This document shows positions 14,437-25,779 of a DNA stretch of 64,000 nucleotides, one piece after another. The first letter of the stretch is position 1. Each line of letters starts with the position of its first letter. The position numbers and the translations under genes were made by a program. The stretch is from Actinernus sp. WN-2022 (taxonomy: Eukaryota; Cnidaria; Anthozoa; Actiniaria; Actinernidae), in assembly GCA_030867875.1 (NCBI GenBank), contig JAOWCC010000019.1:108442047-108506046 (forward strand). The letters run 5' to 3'. Under the pieces are notes generated by a model that had not been told where the DNA came from, did no database searches, and saw only the letters and a list, made by a program, of their open reading frames with translations.

Positions 14437-15162
14437 TACACAAAGTGACTGCCAAGGTTGAAGGGAAATTTCCCTGCGGAATTGGGTTGAGTTGAAATGA
14501 TTGAATTTTCTATAATAAATGACGAAGAATTAATTGCTATTTTGCGATATGCATAGATGAGGCTGTGATCGCTGATACTTACATGTGATACTCCAGAGAG
14601 AGTCAGTCTATCTGGGCGGTTTGTTAATATTACATCGATCAAAGATTTTGTTGTTGCAGTGATACGAGTTGGATCAGCGATCATTTGAGTTAAATTATAA
14701 ATATCGATAATATTTTGGAGTGCGTGTGTGCTGTTATCCCTAATATCTGCAGCGAAATTGCAATTCAGATCTCCCAGAATATAAAATTCCTTGTCCTCCG
14801 TCCAAATCTAATTGTTGGACAAGCAATTCGAAATGATTAAATATACCTATTTTTGAACTGGGAGGTCTATACCAGGTCGATACCAGGAAAGGTTTAGATC
14901 TGGGTTTGCAGATTTCAATACACATATTTTCCAAATCTGTCAGGTGCACGTCTGATCTCAATATGTAATTAATGTTTGAGCGAATATAGAAAGCAACTCC
15001 CCCACCTTTTCGATCCCTATCTCTACGTACTATATTGTAACCGTTTATATGAATATCGCCGCTATTTTGGATTAAAGTATCGAGCCTAGTTTCATTAAGG
15101 GCGAGGATATCAATTATTTGGTCAGACAGCATAATTCTCAATTCATCTATATGTTTTGTCAA
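14437..15162 (-). pseudogene. Non-LTR retrotransposon ORF2: AP-type endonuclease (broken)
   Basis: Minus-strand endonuclease/exonuclease/phosphatase domain of a LINE, which would nick target DNA to prime reverse transcription. Visible motifs are LALNETRLD (metal-binding E), GGGVAFYI and WYRPP. In a second frame, after a frameshift near 14780, come SLIDVILTNRPDRL and SISDHSLIY (the catalytic SDH motif). The RT domain should lie beyond 14437 and is lost in the assembly gap. Together with the SGNH-type ORF1 just upstream (15384-16397), this suggests a CR1/L2-like clade. It is inactive as it stands. Confidence 0.85.
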
Positions 15163-15383
15163 AGTTGTAATATTTAGTGATGCGCGCCATTTTTAATCCG
15201 CGCTCATTAGGTAAAAGGGAGCTGCGGGCATTTTGGTTATGAATCGATGAATTATCTGACTCACCATTGGCTGCTACGACTTCACCTTTGCGTAATTCAG
15301 ATCAATGGCCATTTCTGATATGCTTTATTACATTACTCGAGAATAGTTTAACCCATCAGCATTCAAGTGTAGACCACTGGCGT

Positions 15384-15983
15384 TTAGATGAGTGCTATAG
15401 TAAGTTTGGTATTGTCTAAGAGAGTCCACTCGTTTTTTCTTGCATGATGCTTGAACAGTTGGTTTACTTCAGTTCCCTTCGCGTTTAACGCAGCGTCGTC
15501 AGATCGAAAGAGAATTTGCGAAAAGGAGACCTTCGTGTTCGGCGAATCGTTCTCGATCATCTTTCCGAGTTGCGTCAGCTTGTCTGCGATGTCCCTCGGA
15601 GAGAGGTTTTCAGATCTGAGGTCATTAGTACCAACGTGTACGACAATTTCGTCAGGCATTTTTGCTACCGTGGGACGAATGTAATGAAACATATCGTCTA
15701 TCGTCGCTCCTGAAAATGATTTAGTGATGGTTCTGGCTTGGTTGGAAAGGCGCCACCCCTGTACATTTCGCACGATGGAATCTTCGGCTAATTGTTGGCC
15801 TATTCTGTGTTGTTTTATCGGTACTCGGGCGCTTTGCTGCGGTATTGCCGGTCGGGTTGACTTTGCCAGTTTGGTGTTGTTTTCTTTTCTTCTTTGCTTT
15901 TTGTTTGACTTCCTTCCATTCACCTTCAGACTCATCATCCGATGATGAAACTTCAACGGGCTGAGATTCCATCGAGGATTCAC
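15384..15983 (-). CDS. LINE ORF1, SGNH/esterase-like domain
   Basis: 199-residue frame on the minus strand. The first 60 residues are very basic (runs of K and R, as in KSNKKQRRKENN). The remainder resembles the SGNH-hydrolase (esterase) domain found in ORF1 of CR1/L2-type LINEs: VQGWRLSNQARTI, then FSGATIDDMFHYIRP and the block VVHVGTNDLRSENLSP, where GTND fits the family's conserved block. It lies upstream of the endonuclease of the same element. Likely part of a longer ORF1 now broken from its N-terminus at 16068-16397. Whether the hydrolase is active cannot be said. Confidence 0.7.
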   Translation of the reverse strand: MNPRWNLSPLKFHHRMMSLKVNGRKSNKKQRRKENNTKLAKSTRPAIPQQSARVPIKQHRIGQQLAEDSIVRNVQGWRLSNQARTITKSFSGATIDDMFHYIRPTVAKMPDEIVVHVGTNDLRSENLSPRDIADKLTQLGKMIENDSPNTKVSFSQILFRSDDAALNAKGTEVNQLFKHHARKNEWTLLDNTKLTIALI

Positions 15984-15989
15984 TCTTTC

Positions 15990-16085
15990 CGTCTTTAGTC
16001 CGTCTTTTCACCGAGGGTTCATTCTTTCCGTCTTTAGTCCGTCTTTTCACCGTCTTTTCACCGAGAGTTAATTCTTTCCGTCTTT
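15990..16085. repeat. Short tandem repeat inside LINE ORF1
   Basis: Repeated blocks of ctttccgtctttagtccg and ttttcaccgag, about 3 copies, coding KRRTKDGK on the minus strand in one frame. Confidence 0.7.
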
Positions 16086-16397
16086 ATTCCGGGGAACCTG
16101 ATTGTTCGCAGCTATTAGCCTGAGAGCCAGCCGAAGGCTTTCATTCTCCTTTTCACTGAGATCGTTGATTTTCCCTTGCTGTGTTTGAGTGAGAGTTTTA
16201 AGTTTTTCAACTTCACGGCGCTCGAGTTGGGGAGTGTGATGGCTTTCCAGGAGACCCTTGAAATCGTCTACCGTCTTCCATATCCTCTCGATTTCAGTTT
16301 TGCAGTTGCATACACACGTAGGTAGAATGACTGGCGCATCTTCGCTATCTATCGATTCCTCCTCGGATATTCTGCCGCCATCTTGTTCTTCTTTCAT
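16068..16397 (-). pseudogene. LINE ORF1 N-terminal part (acidic/coiled-coil)
   Basis: 109-residue minus-strand frame starting MKEEQDGGRISEEESIDSED, with a pair CVCNC and a heptad-like stretch (LERREVEKLKTLTQTQQGKINDL region) suggesting a coiled coil. It is out of frame with the SGNH segment; the join at 15990-16085 consists of tandem tccgtctttagtccgtcttt repeats, which probably caused the break. Probably the trimerising N-terminus of the same ORF1. Confidence 0.5.
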
Positions 16398-16829
16398 TTC
16401 CTGTGTCTCTTGCTCGTCATCGGATTGGGCTTGAGAAACTCGATCAGTGGTTGTTAAATTGATCAGATCATTTTTAACGCTCGTAGAGTTTTGTCCTTGT
16501 GTTTGTAAGGTCTTGGATTTGTGGTAGAAATTACAGGTAGTATTTTCCGACTTTAGAACTGTACAAGTAACCGTTTGAGGTGGTAGCGAATTCCTTTGTG
16601 TCGATTTTCAATCTTTCCGAAAGAAATTGTAAAATATAATCTTTGTCTCCATTTCATTTTAGTTGATTATTTGACTTTACGTAAGACAAACTGGGGTAAA
16701 CTGTAGCCATAGTACACCAGAAGCTAAGGAGTCCTTTACGGCCGACAGAAAGCTAGCACGTCTAGATTAGTTTTTTAAAGAAAATAGCTAGTTATCCATT
16801 GTATGTTTTAGACTAGTATGATAGGGATA
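16398..16829. other. No gene seen (possible LINE 5' region)
   Basis: No supported coding region. As it lies upstream of the minus-strand ORF1 it may be the LINE 5' untranslated part, but nothing in the sequence proves this. Confidence 0.35.
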
Positions 16830-17110
16830 CACCCTACACCCCCTACATAACCTACACCGCCTACGTTACATCCTACACAACCTATATAACGTACACCACC
16901 TTCATCCTACACAACCTACAGTCCTACACCCTGCACAACCTACCTTACACCCTACACAACCTACCCCTACAAAACCTACACACTACACAACCTACACACT
17001 AAACAACCTACGTTACAACCTACACCCTACACACCCTACAACCTACGTGACACCCTACACAACCTACACCCTACATAACCTACATCCTACACCCAACACA
17101 ACACTCGCAT
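16830..17110. repeat. Degenerate cctacaccctacacaa short tandem repeat
   Basis: Irregular repeats of 6-15 bp built from cctaca, ccctacac and acaaccta. On this strand it is C-rich and lacks G almost completely. Confidence 0.9.
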
Positions 17111-17234
17111 TCGTGCACTACTCTGTCATGTAATCATGCTGCTTGACTTTAGCCAAGACATCACCCTAGCCAGCTGTCTTTGATTCAAAAGCCAACTGAA
17201 CTGGAAAACAAAATATCTGATATTAAATAGGAAA

Positions 17235-18432
17235 ACAAAATATTAACGTCTGCCATGTTCGTTTATTTAACGTTCCAATAAACCCTAGCCATGCAGTTAT
17301 CATTGGTTTAATGTAGAAAACAAAATGACTGACATAGGAAAATAATAATTAACGTCTGCCATGTTCGTTTATTTAACGTTCCAATAAACCCTAGCCATGC
17401 AGTTATCATTGATTGAAACTAGAAAACAAAATGACTGGCATAGGAAAATAATAATTAACGTCTGCCATGTTCGTTTATTTAACGTTCCAATAAACCCTAG
17501 CCATGCAGTTATCATTGATTTAAACTAGAAAACAAAATGACTGACATAGGAAAATAATAATTAACGTCTGCCATGTTCGTTTATTTAACGTTCCAATAAA
17601 CCCTAGCCATGCAGTTATCATTGGTTTAAACTAGAAAACAAAATGACTGACATAGGAAAATAATAATTAACGTCTGCCATGTTCGTTTATTTAACGTTCC
17701 AATAAACCCTAGCCATGCAGTTATCATTGGTTTCAACTAAAAAACAAAATGACTGACATAGGAAAATAATAATTAACGTCTACCATGTTCGTTTATTTAA
17801 CGTTCCAATAAACCCTAGCCATGCAGTTATCATTGATTGAAACTAGAAAACAAAATGACTGGCATAGGAAAATAATAATTAACGTCTGCCATGTTCGTTT
17901 ATTTAACGTTCCAATAAACCCTAGCCATGCAGTTATCATTGGTTTAAACTCGAAAACAAAATGACTGACATAGGAAAATAATAATTAACGTCTGCCATGT
18001 TCGTTTATTTAACGTTCCAATAAACCTAGCCATGCAGTTATCATTGATTGAAACTAGAAAACAAAATGACTGACATAGGAAAATAATAATTAACGTCTGC
18101 CATGTTCGTTTATTTAACGTTCCAATAAACCCTAGCCATGCAGTTATCATTGATTGAAACTAGAAAACAAAATGACTGACATAGGAAAATAATAATTAAC
18201 GTCTGCCATGTTCGTTTATTTAACGTTCCAATAAACCCTAGCCATGCAGTTATCATTGATTGAAACTAGAAAACAAAATGACTGACATAGGAAAATAATA
18301 ATTAACGTCTGCCATGTTCGTTTATTTAACGTTCCAATAAACCCTAGCCATGCAGTTATCATTGGTTTCAACTAGAAAACAAAATGACTGACATAGGAAA
18401 ATAATAATTAACGTCTGCCATGTTCGTTTATA
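17235..18432. repeat. ~107-bp minisatellite, about 11-12 copies
   Basis: Head-to-tail copies containing aacgtctgccatgttcg, taaccctagccatgcag-type and aaaatgactgacataggaa blocks. Copies are highly similar (attgattgaaa versus attggtttaaa variants; one has lost a C). The first and last copies are incomplete. No gene. Confidence 0.95.
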
Positions 18433-18882
18433 ATAGATGCCCATGAAAGACGTCATTTCACGGATTTGTAATCAATTTTGAAGTAATATTATGACCATAA
18501 ATCACCCAGGAATGGTTGAACAGTTGGCCTTATAGTCAGTTAACAGTTAAAACTGATTTAGGCCATTTGTCAGTTGATATTTAAGTGCTAAAATACCATT
18601 TTAAGGGAATCTTCGAGAATTAGCATTATTTTGTTGAGTGTCAAAGCTGGATATTCAATTTATCAGCTAACACGATTTTTTAAATTATCAGTTAAAACTA
18701 TTCTTATTTGTAAGTTGACAGTTGCATGTTAGGCCGTTTATCAGTTGTCAGTTAACCCCATCCAGACCCTCTTATGGGCACGTTTAAGCTCATCTGGACA
18801 GAGTAGAAAGACAAACCCGTACGATATACCATGAAGTAAATTATCCATGACCTCAATCATTTTATTTAAATAGAAGAAGTGT
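18433..18882. other. Intergenic with dispersed cagtta motifs
   Basis: No gene. It contains several loose copies of tcagttgacagtt / tcagttaac, possibly part of a dispersed repeat. Confidence 0.4.
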
Positions 18883-19195
18883 TACCGTACGTTACCGTAC
18901 GTTACTGTACGTTACTGTACGTAACTGTACGCTACTGTACGTTACTGTACGCTACTGTACGTTATTGTACGTTACTGTACGCTACTGTACGCTACTGTAC
19001 GTTACTGTACGCTACTGTACGTTACTGTACGTTAATGTACGCTACTGTACGTTACTGTACGCTACTGTACGCTACTGCACGTTACTGTACGCTACTGTAC
19101 GTTACTGTACGCTACTGTACGTTACTGTACGCTACTGTACGCTACTGTACGCTACTGTACGTTACTGTACGCTACTGTACGCTACTGTACGCTAC
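18883..19195. repeat. 10-bp tandem array gttactgtac/gctactgtac
   Basis: About 31 decamers alternating gttactgtac and gctactgtac with rare variants. Thirty bp code ten residues, so the array stays open in two plus frames and runs in frame into the RT that follows. The resulting leader peptide is not part of the LINE family. Confidence 0.95.
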
Positions 19196-20973
19196 ACCTG
19201 GAATAAAAAATCTAATGTTTGAGAGGGATAGGTTAAAGAAGACAGCTGAAAGGCTCAATACAGATAAAAGCTGGCAGGATTATAAACACATAAAAAATAA
19301 AGTTAACTATAGTATTAAGTCTTCTAAAACAGAATATTATAGTTTGTACTTCAGAGAAAATACTAAGAACATAAAACAGACATGGAAAGGGATTAATAAC
19401 TTGCTGGGCAAAAACCTAAATACAACTTGCATTAAAAACATTACATATAACAACAAAAACCATACTACTTCGGAAGGAAAGAGTAACGCACTTAACGCTC
19501 ACTTTACAGAAGTAGGGCCTAAGCTAGCCTCTGAACTTCCCCCTTCTGTAAGGCAGTATTCCGACTATATAAATTCTACCGAACATTCGTTCACTATCGA
19601 AGAGACTTCAAACAATGAGGTTATTAAACTGTTAAAAGCCCTGCCATTAAATAAAGCATGTGGTTTAGATGGCATTTCAACTAGGCTGTTAAAGGAGGCA
19701 GATACAATAATAGCCCCATCTCTTACTTTTATATTTAACCTCTCTATTTGCACTGGGATTTTCCCAAGTGATTGGAAAGTTGCAAAGGTAACACCAATCT
19801 ATAAAGATGACAAGAAATGCATTCCCGATAACTATAGACCTATCTCTGTTTTGCCTGCCGTCACTAAACTAATAGAAAGGATTATTTTTAATCAATTCTA
19901 TAGCTATCTGACAGAGCATGGTTTACTTACAGATTCACAATCTGGCTTCAGACCCTTACATTCCACATTGACTGCTCTACTAGATGCTACCAATGATTGG
20001 TTTTTAAACATAGATAAGGGTCTCTTAAATGGAATTATCTTTTTGGACCTAAAAAAGGCATTTGACACCATGGACCATAAAATCTTATTAGGAAAATTGA
20101 AACTATATGGTGTCTGCCAAGCAAGTCTAAACTGGTTTACTTCCTATCTTACGGAACGAACACAAAAAACGTTTGTGGATGGTGTACTGTCAGATAGCTG
20201 TAGAATTAAATGCGGAATACCACAAGGATCTATCCTTGGACCGCTACTTTTTATAATCTATATAAATGATCTTCCATCTTGTGATCTTTACTCTAAAGTG
20301 CGGATGTATGCAGATGATACTAGTCTAACTATTGCAAATACTGATGAGAAAATCCTAGAGCAACAAATGAACCATGACCTTTGTGAAATACATACATGGT
20401 TAAAAGCTAGTAAACTCAGTCTGAATGTGGTCAAAACAAAATACATGATAATAGCTAGTCAACATAAAGTAAAACATCTTGAATATCCGTTTCAAATTGA
20501 AGTAGATCACAAACCCTTGAAAAGAGAAACTACATACAAATATCTTGGAGTTAAGATCGATCAATCTTTAACATGGAAGGATCAAGTAGAGACAATTTCT
20601 AAGAAAGCTTCAGGGGGTATAGGGGCGCTGAGACGAGTTAGGCATCTCGTACCTCACGAAACGCTAATTACAATGTATAATTCCCTTGTACTACCGTATT
20701 TCAATTACTGTAGTGCAGTATGGGGGAACTGTGGAAAAGGGATATCGGACATACTCCAAACTCTACAAAATAGAGCTGCCAGGGTGGTCACCTTTTCCAA
20801 TTATGATAGACGGTCAACTGAGTTGTTGAACGAACTTGAATGGGATAATCTTGAGACAAGAAGATCAAAGCAACTGGCTGTATTAATGTACAAAACTATG
20901 AATGGGAGCACTCCAAATTATTTGAAGGAAATCTTTAAAAGCACAACTCTTGTACATTCCTATAACTTAAGAA
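19196..20973 (+). CDS. Non-LTR retrotransposon reverse transcriptase (truncated both ends)
   Basis: About 590 residues of a LINE ORF2, uninterrupted. It contains the linker before the RT, then the RT blocks: PLNKACGLDGISTRLLK (block 1), NYRPISVLP, SGFRPLHSTLTAL, LDLKKAFDTMDH (catalytic D), GIPQGSILGPLLF, MYADDTSL (catalytic YADD), KTKYM, and YLGVKID. The thumb/C-terminal part (LPYFNYCSAVWGN, LQNRAARVV) is present up to YNLRS. The family mark YADDT and the FxDLKKAFDT form suggest a CR1/jockey/L2-like clade. The upstream endonuclease is missing: the 10-bp array begins directly before this frame, and a 32-bp array replaces the C-terminal end, staying in frame to 21101. It reads as an open fragment but not a complete element. 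Confidence 0.92.
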
Positions 20974-21521
20974 GCCTGTACAGCCAGTACACACCCAGTA
21001 CATCAACCTGTACAGCCAGTACACACCCAGTGCATCAACCTGTACAGCCAGTACACACCCAGTACATCAACCTGTACAGCCAGTACACACCCAGTACATA
21101 AGCCTGTACAGCCAGTACACACCCAGTACATCAACCTGTACAGCCAATACACACCCAGTACATCAACCTGTACAGCCAGTACACACCCAGTACATCAACC
21201 TGTACAGCCAGTACACACCCAGTACATCAACCTGTACAGCCAGTACACACCCAGAATATCAGCCAGTACAGCCAGTACACACCCAGTACATCAACCTGTA
21301 CAGCCAGTACACACCCAGTACATCAACCTGTACAGCCAGTACACACCCAGTACATCAACCTGTACAGCCAGTACACACCCAGTACATCAACCTGTACAGC
21401 CAGTACACAACCAGAATATCAGCCAGTACAGCCAGTACACACCCAGTACATCAACCTGTACAGCCAGTACACACCCAGTACATCAACCTGTACAGCCAGT
21501 ACACACCCAGTACATCAGCCT
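20974..21521. repeat. 32-bp minisatellite, ~17 copies
   Basis: Unit cctgtacagccagtacac plus acccagtacatcaa. Two units are altered (agaatatcagccagtac). It abuts the RT fragment exactly where the C-terminal part of the LINE would continue. Confidence 0.95.
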
Positions 21522-21763
21522 GCTCTCCTTTCAAATACCACCACGTCCTTGTGAAAGACAATCTCAGGAGCCCATAACCGATGAGGTCCGCAGCAGCTTC
21601 TACGTAACTTGTTATGTTTGGGTGAAGAGTGCCAATAGTTTGGGTGAAGAGTGCCATCAGCGTCTTCAAGATCCGGCATTTCATCATCACTGCCACTTTC
21701 AGTACCAGAAGCAGTCAGAGAAAGATACATAATTACTTTGTCACAATTTGCAAGAATCCTCAT
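21515..21763 (-). CDS. Small acidic hypothetical frame (weak)
   Basis: 82-residue frame on the minus strand, starting MRILANCDKV. It has an acidic Ser/Asp/Glu-rich middle (GTESGSDDEMPDLEDADG), then a Cys/His-containing stretch. The DNA includes an imperfect direct repeat of gggtgaagagtgcca. It could be a gene fragment or chance. I do not recognise it. Confidence 0.2.
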   Translation of the reverse strand: MRILANCDKVIMYLSLTASGTESGSDDEMPDLEDADGTLHPNYWHSSPKHNKLRRSCCGPHRLWAPEIVFHKDVVVFERRAG

Positions 21764-22379
21764 GTTAAAATAATACCGGGAGCTATATAGGTGTTACGGC
21801 GTTTTCACAATTATGAAGTTTTCGATTGTCGATCTTTCTAAAACAGCCTTTTTAAAGATAGCTTGCCGTCCAGCATCCATGGCAACGCCTTTCCCATGGG
21901 GATCACGATCTCATTTCATTCGTTAACGAAGTATTATGTCAGCACGTGACTGTTTCCTGCAAAAGGCCTATTAAAATCAAAAGATAAATATTAAACTTTA
22001 TTAGAGTAAGGGCTACAGAGTTCGTAAGTAGTCCTAAAATACTAGAGCTTTTAATAAATAACTATCTTCCCTCTGTTTACTTTTTGATGGCTTGTTTGAT
22101 GTTGAATCCTCAAAATTTCTCATTTTACCAGGAGAGGCTGATTCACTCGTCTACGTTCTTCACTGCTGTTTAATTTAAATTTCAAATTTCGAGTTCACGA
22201 TGCGTGAAAAGAGGAGGGGCTTACCATTTCATACCAGAACTTCCTGTTTAAGAGAGCCTTTGGGTCCTAACTGAAATGAGTGTGGCAGTTTTAGTGAAAT
22301 CATTTCTTGGGGCATTTAAAAGTTCCTGGTTGAAGATCGGGCTGTAGTGATCCCTTGACCAGCCGAATCCCGAAGGTTC
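21764..22379. other. Intergenic, no gene seen
   Basis: Unique-looking AT-rich sequence without supported features. Confidence 0.5.
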
Positions 22380-23180
22380 TTGTCTCGCTTAAACTTTATT
22401 AATGTAGGTCCCAATTTAGCAAAATATATTAGCCAGAATAACATTAACCCTGACCAATTCTTTCCGAACAACTTAACATCTAGTTTTGTTCTCTCAACTG
22501 TTAATTCTAGCCAGGTTGGCCTTATCCTTTCAGGCCTTGATAACAATAAAGCTTCAATAGACGTACCTAATAAACTTATTAGTATGGCTAGTCAACCACT
22601 CTCAATCCCTCTCACATAATTATATAGTCAATGAATCAATTATGACTGGAATTGTCCCAGATATCCTTAAAGTCTCCAAAGTCACTCCAGTAACTGATCA
22701 TGCTGGTAATTACAGACCAATTGCCGTACTCTCACCCTTGCTTGAGAGGCTGGTCTATCGGATCAACTAATCGTATTTAAATATTAGTTTGGGTTCAGGA
22801 AAAATCACTCAACCGAACAAGCAATACTTGAGCTCACTGATCAACTTAAGTTGAATATTGATAATAAGAAGTTAACTTGTGGTATATTCCTTGATTTGTC
22901 AAAAGCCTTTGACACTGTAAATCATCACATCCTCCTTAAAAAAATATACAGATATGGCATCCGTGGTATTCCACTCCTTTGGTTCACGATTACCTGGAAA
23001 ACTGGTCTCAGTATGTTGAAATTGACAATATAAAATCTAGTATGCTTAACATCAGATGTGGAGTACCCCATAGGTCAACACTTGGACCATTGCTTTTTCT
23101 GCTGTATGTAAATAAATGCCAAATTGTTCAAAGGAGGCTGATGGATGATACAACTCTATTTTATTCCTGTGATACTTGAA
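22380..23180 (+). pseudogene. Degenerate non-LTR reverse transcriptase
   Basis: Plus-strand LINE RT broken by several frameshifts and stops. Recognisable blocks in order: SGLDNNKASIDVPNKLI (block 1), NYRPIAVLS in another frame, FLDLSKAFDTVNHHILL (catalytic D intact), CGVPHRSTLGPLLFLLYVN (the usual PQG is PHR), and MDDTTLFYS where the catalytic YADD should be. It is a different, older copy than the RT at 19196. Its C-terminal remnant continues at 23561. Confidence 0.85.
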
Positions 23181-23560
23181 ATGTTATAAAAGGAGTATTC
23201 TAGGCTTCTAGTTTATTGTGCTGCCAATACGTTGTCTGTTAATTTTTTTAAACTTACTATATACCCATCTCATCCGCTCGTAAAAAAAGCTAAAGTTGAA
23301 ATACATAACATAGAACAAAAATAATACAATAAATATATTCATGATAAAATATCTTAACTGGTAACCCCAAATCCAACATATTAAAAGTAAAAAAAAATAA
23401 AAAATTGAGGAATTCTTTATAAACTTCGACACTATCTGAGTTTGCAGATGTTATGAGCTGGGGCATTACTCGCAAAAGCAGACTAACAAAAATCAAAACA
23501 AAATACATGCATGCGTTGTATATTCTTCGCTTACAGCAGGGGAAAAAGCCACTCCTTATT
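23181..23560. other. No gene seen (insert within decayed LINE?)
   Basis: AT-rich stretch between the RT core and the C-terminal remnant of the same decayed LINE. Short open frames on the minus strand are hydrophobic by AT bias only. Confidence 0.4.
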
Positions 23561-23800
23561 TTAATCTCCTAGGACTACTAACCCTAAAGAATATTTTTAA
23601 ATTAAAAATCTCTACAGTTGCTTATAAAATCTCAAATAAAATCTCAGTTACACAGTACCCATCTGATGTACATTCATACAATACCAGGTATGCAAAAAAT
23701 GGATTTTTTTTATAGCCAGGTCCAAGGTGAGAACTACCTATGGTGTACATATAAAAAATCTAGGTTGTCTGCAGTTTAAAAGCGTTACAAAATGTTTCTT
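23561..23800 (+). pseudogene. C-terminal remnant of LINE ORF2
   Basis: Translates in part to LGLLTLKNIFKLKISTVAYKI and DVHSYNTRYAKN, resembling the conserved HxYxTR box near the C-terminus of CR1/L2-like ORF2. It then reads VRTTYGVHIKNLG. Interrupted by a stop. Probably the tail of the RT remnant at 22380-23180. Confidence 0.6.
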
Positions 23801-23854
23801 CTCAAGTCACAGGTCTAATTTTATGTGTGTGCTTTTTCAGCAATTAATTATTGA

Positions 23855-24248
23855 ATTGCTGTTGTCATTACTGTTTCTCCTCTGCTCCGACTGTCATGTT
23901 ATATTATTGAATTGCTGTTGTCATTACTGTTTTCTCCTCTACTCCGACTGTCATGTTATATTATTGAATTGCTGTTGTCATTACTGTTTTCTCCTCTACT
24001 CCGACTGTCATGTTATATTATTGAATTGCTGTTGTCATTACTGTTTTCTCCTCTGCTCCGACTGTCATGTTATATTATTGAATTGCTGTTGTCATTACTG
24101 TTTTCTCCTCTGCTCCGACTGTCATGTTATATTATTGAATTGCTGTTGTCATTACTGTTTTCTCCTCTACTCCGACTGTCATGTTATATTATTGAATTGC
24201 TGTTGTCATTACTGTTTTCTCCTCTACTCCGACTGTCATGTTATACTT
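23855..24248. repeat. 57-bp minisatellite, ~7 copies
   Basis: Unit of 57 bp containing attgaattgctgttgtcatt and ccgactgtcatgttatatt. The unit is a multiple of 3, so two plus frames stay open as 19-residue repeats (LLNCCCHYCF). These are not a credible protein. It ends in a 12-A run. Confidence 0.93.
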
Positions 24249-24290
24249 GCAAAAAAAAAAAACAATAACAACCCCCAGCCTTGACACCGG

Positions 24291-24400
24291 ATATTCATAT
24301 GTAATCTTGTAATTCTCTATTTGTAATACTACTTGTCAAATTATCCTGTACAACTTGCTTCTGAAGTCTCTGAAGTGTAAATAAAATGAAATTGAAACTG
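24291..24400 (+). mobile_element. LINE 3' end with aataaaatgaaattgaaa tail
   Basis: The sequence tcctgtacaacttgctt followed by aataaaatgaaattgaaact resembles the 3' UTR ends of CR1/L2-like LINEs, which finish in short direct repeats rather than poly(A). It fits the end of the plus-strand LINE remnant at 22380-23800, with the 57-bp array inserted or expanded between. Confidence 0.45.
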
Positions 24401-24614
24401 AGCTGTGCCAGCTCATTGCCCGAATATTCTAGAGTATAATTCCTGACGATAATCATAGAAATAATACAATCATTAATTCATTCATTACAAAGTAATGCTT
24501 CCCATCTTATGTGATTTTGCCCAACTCAATGAATGTTTGATGCGATAAGCAGTTTTGAAATTTTATTTTGGATTGGCTCTGATTTCAGGGCCGTGGCTAG
24601 CCTCCCCAAAACAC
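24401..24614. other. Intergenic, no gene seen
   Basis: No supported feature. Confidence 0.4.
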
Positions 24615-24843
24615 ACACAAGAAAGATGGGACCGTGAAAGGCACTTACTTGTTAAATGCCCTTTATATAACAACTTGAGGAATGAATTATTAGCTCAATT
24701 TAGCTCCCTTAATATCAATCGAAAAAGAATATCAGACGATCAGTTGTTCCTGTTAATGGTAGATCCTCCACCTAAACTCCAAAACATAGTAGCGAAATAC
24801 ATATTTAACTGTTTTTCTCTTAGAGATAAGGAAAAACAATCTT
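24615..24843 (+). pseudogene. LINE ORF2 C-terminal fragment (His/Cys box)
   Basis: About 75 residues reading ERHLLVKCPLYNNLRNELL, then DQLFLLMVDPPPKLQN and VAKYIFNCFSLRDK. The H-LxxCPLY-xxR pattern is the C-terminal zinc-knuckle-like region found at the end of many LINE ORF2 proteins. Only this end remains, as expected from 5'-truncated insertion. Confidence 0.55.
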
Positions 24844-25011
24844 AGTTATACTGTATAAAATATTTGTATTCAAGTTGATGTACACGTTCGTACAAAGCTC
24901 CAAATAAAATAATGTCTGTCCGTCTGTCTGTTTGTCAGCAGCGAAAATGAAGTCTGAAGAATTCTGATTGGATTTCTGAAGCTCGAAAAAATGGATGCGC
25001 AAACCATTACC

Positions 25012-25335
25012 GATACCTTGATATACGCACTGCAGGAATGGGAATAACATACACACAAACAGAACTCGATACCTTGATATACGCACTGCAGGAATGGGAA
25101 TAACATACACACAAACAGAACTCGATACCTTGATATACGCACTGCAGGAATGGGAATAACATACACACAAACAGAACTCGATACCTTGATATACGCACTG
25201 CAGGAATGGGAATAACATACACACAAACAGAACTCGATACCTTGATATACGCACTGCAGGAATGGGAATAACATACACACAAACAGAACTCGATACCTTG
25301 ATATACGCACTGCAGGAATGGGGCTTTCTGCCCTT
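25012..25335. repeat. 56-bp minisatellite, ~6 copies
   Basis: Unit gataccttgatatacgcac plus tgcaggaatgggaataac and acacacaaacagaactc. The minus strand is open in all frames because 56 is not a multiple of 3. The Cys/Val-rich repeat peptide is an artefact. Confidence 0.95.
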
Positions 25336-25779
25336 AACAGTGGAATAACATACACACGAACATAACTCGATATTCATGGAGAATATTGGATATGGGTCAG
25401 TCGAACGACATCATATATCCATAATTTAATGCTTATTAATTATACAGGCAGTACTATAATAGTAATAATTATAAAGTGGTTAATCACAACAATGATTTGA
25501 ATGATTCAATGGAACCACAGGCACTACAATAGTATAATAACAATAATGATAATAATAATACGTGCTTAAATATTTCAACGGCTCATTGAAATGCAAAAGC
25601 GCTGAGATGTACCAGGGAGGCCAGAAAAAACCTCAACCTTCTAAAAACCACTTGGGAAAAATACGAAGGTAATAGCAAGGAAATCTGGGTCGGGACCAAG
25701 GCACAAATCAATCCTCCCGACAAGGATATTAAAAAGCTTGCCGTTAGAGACCAAGCGCCTTTGAAACTGACAAGAGGTC
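25336..25779. other. No gene seen
   Basis: AT-rich with short simple repeats (aataataat). It may include the 3' end of the DIRS-like element on the minus strand. Confidence 0.4.

Noticed and set aside
18879..19195. N-terminal 105 residues of the RT frame as part of the protein
   Set aside because: They are the translation of a 10-bp tandem repeat; the LINE family has no such domain.
24820..25377. Minus-strand 185- and 161-codon frames
   Set aside because: Products of the 56-bp minisatellite, open in all frames.
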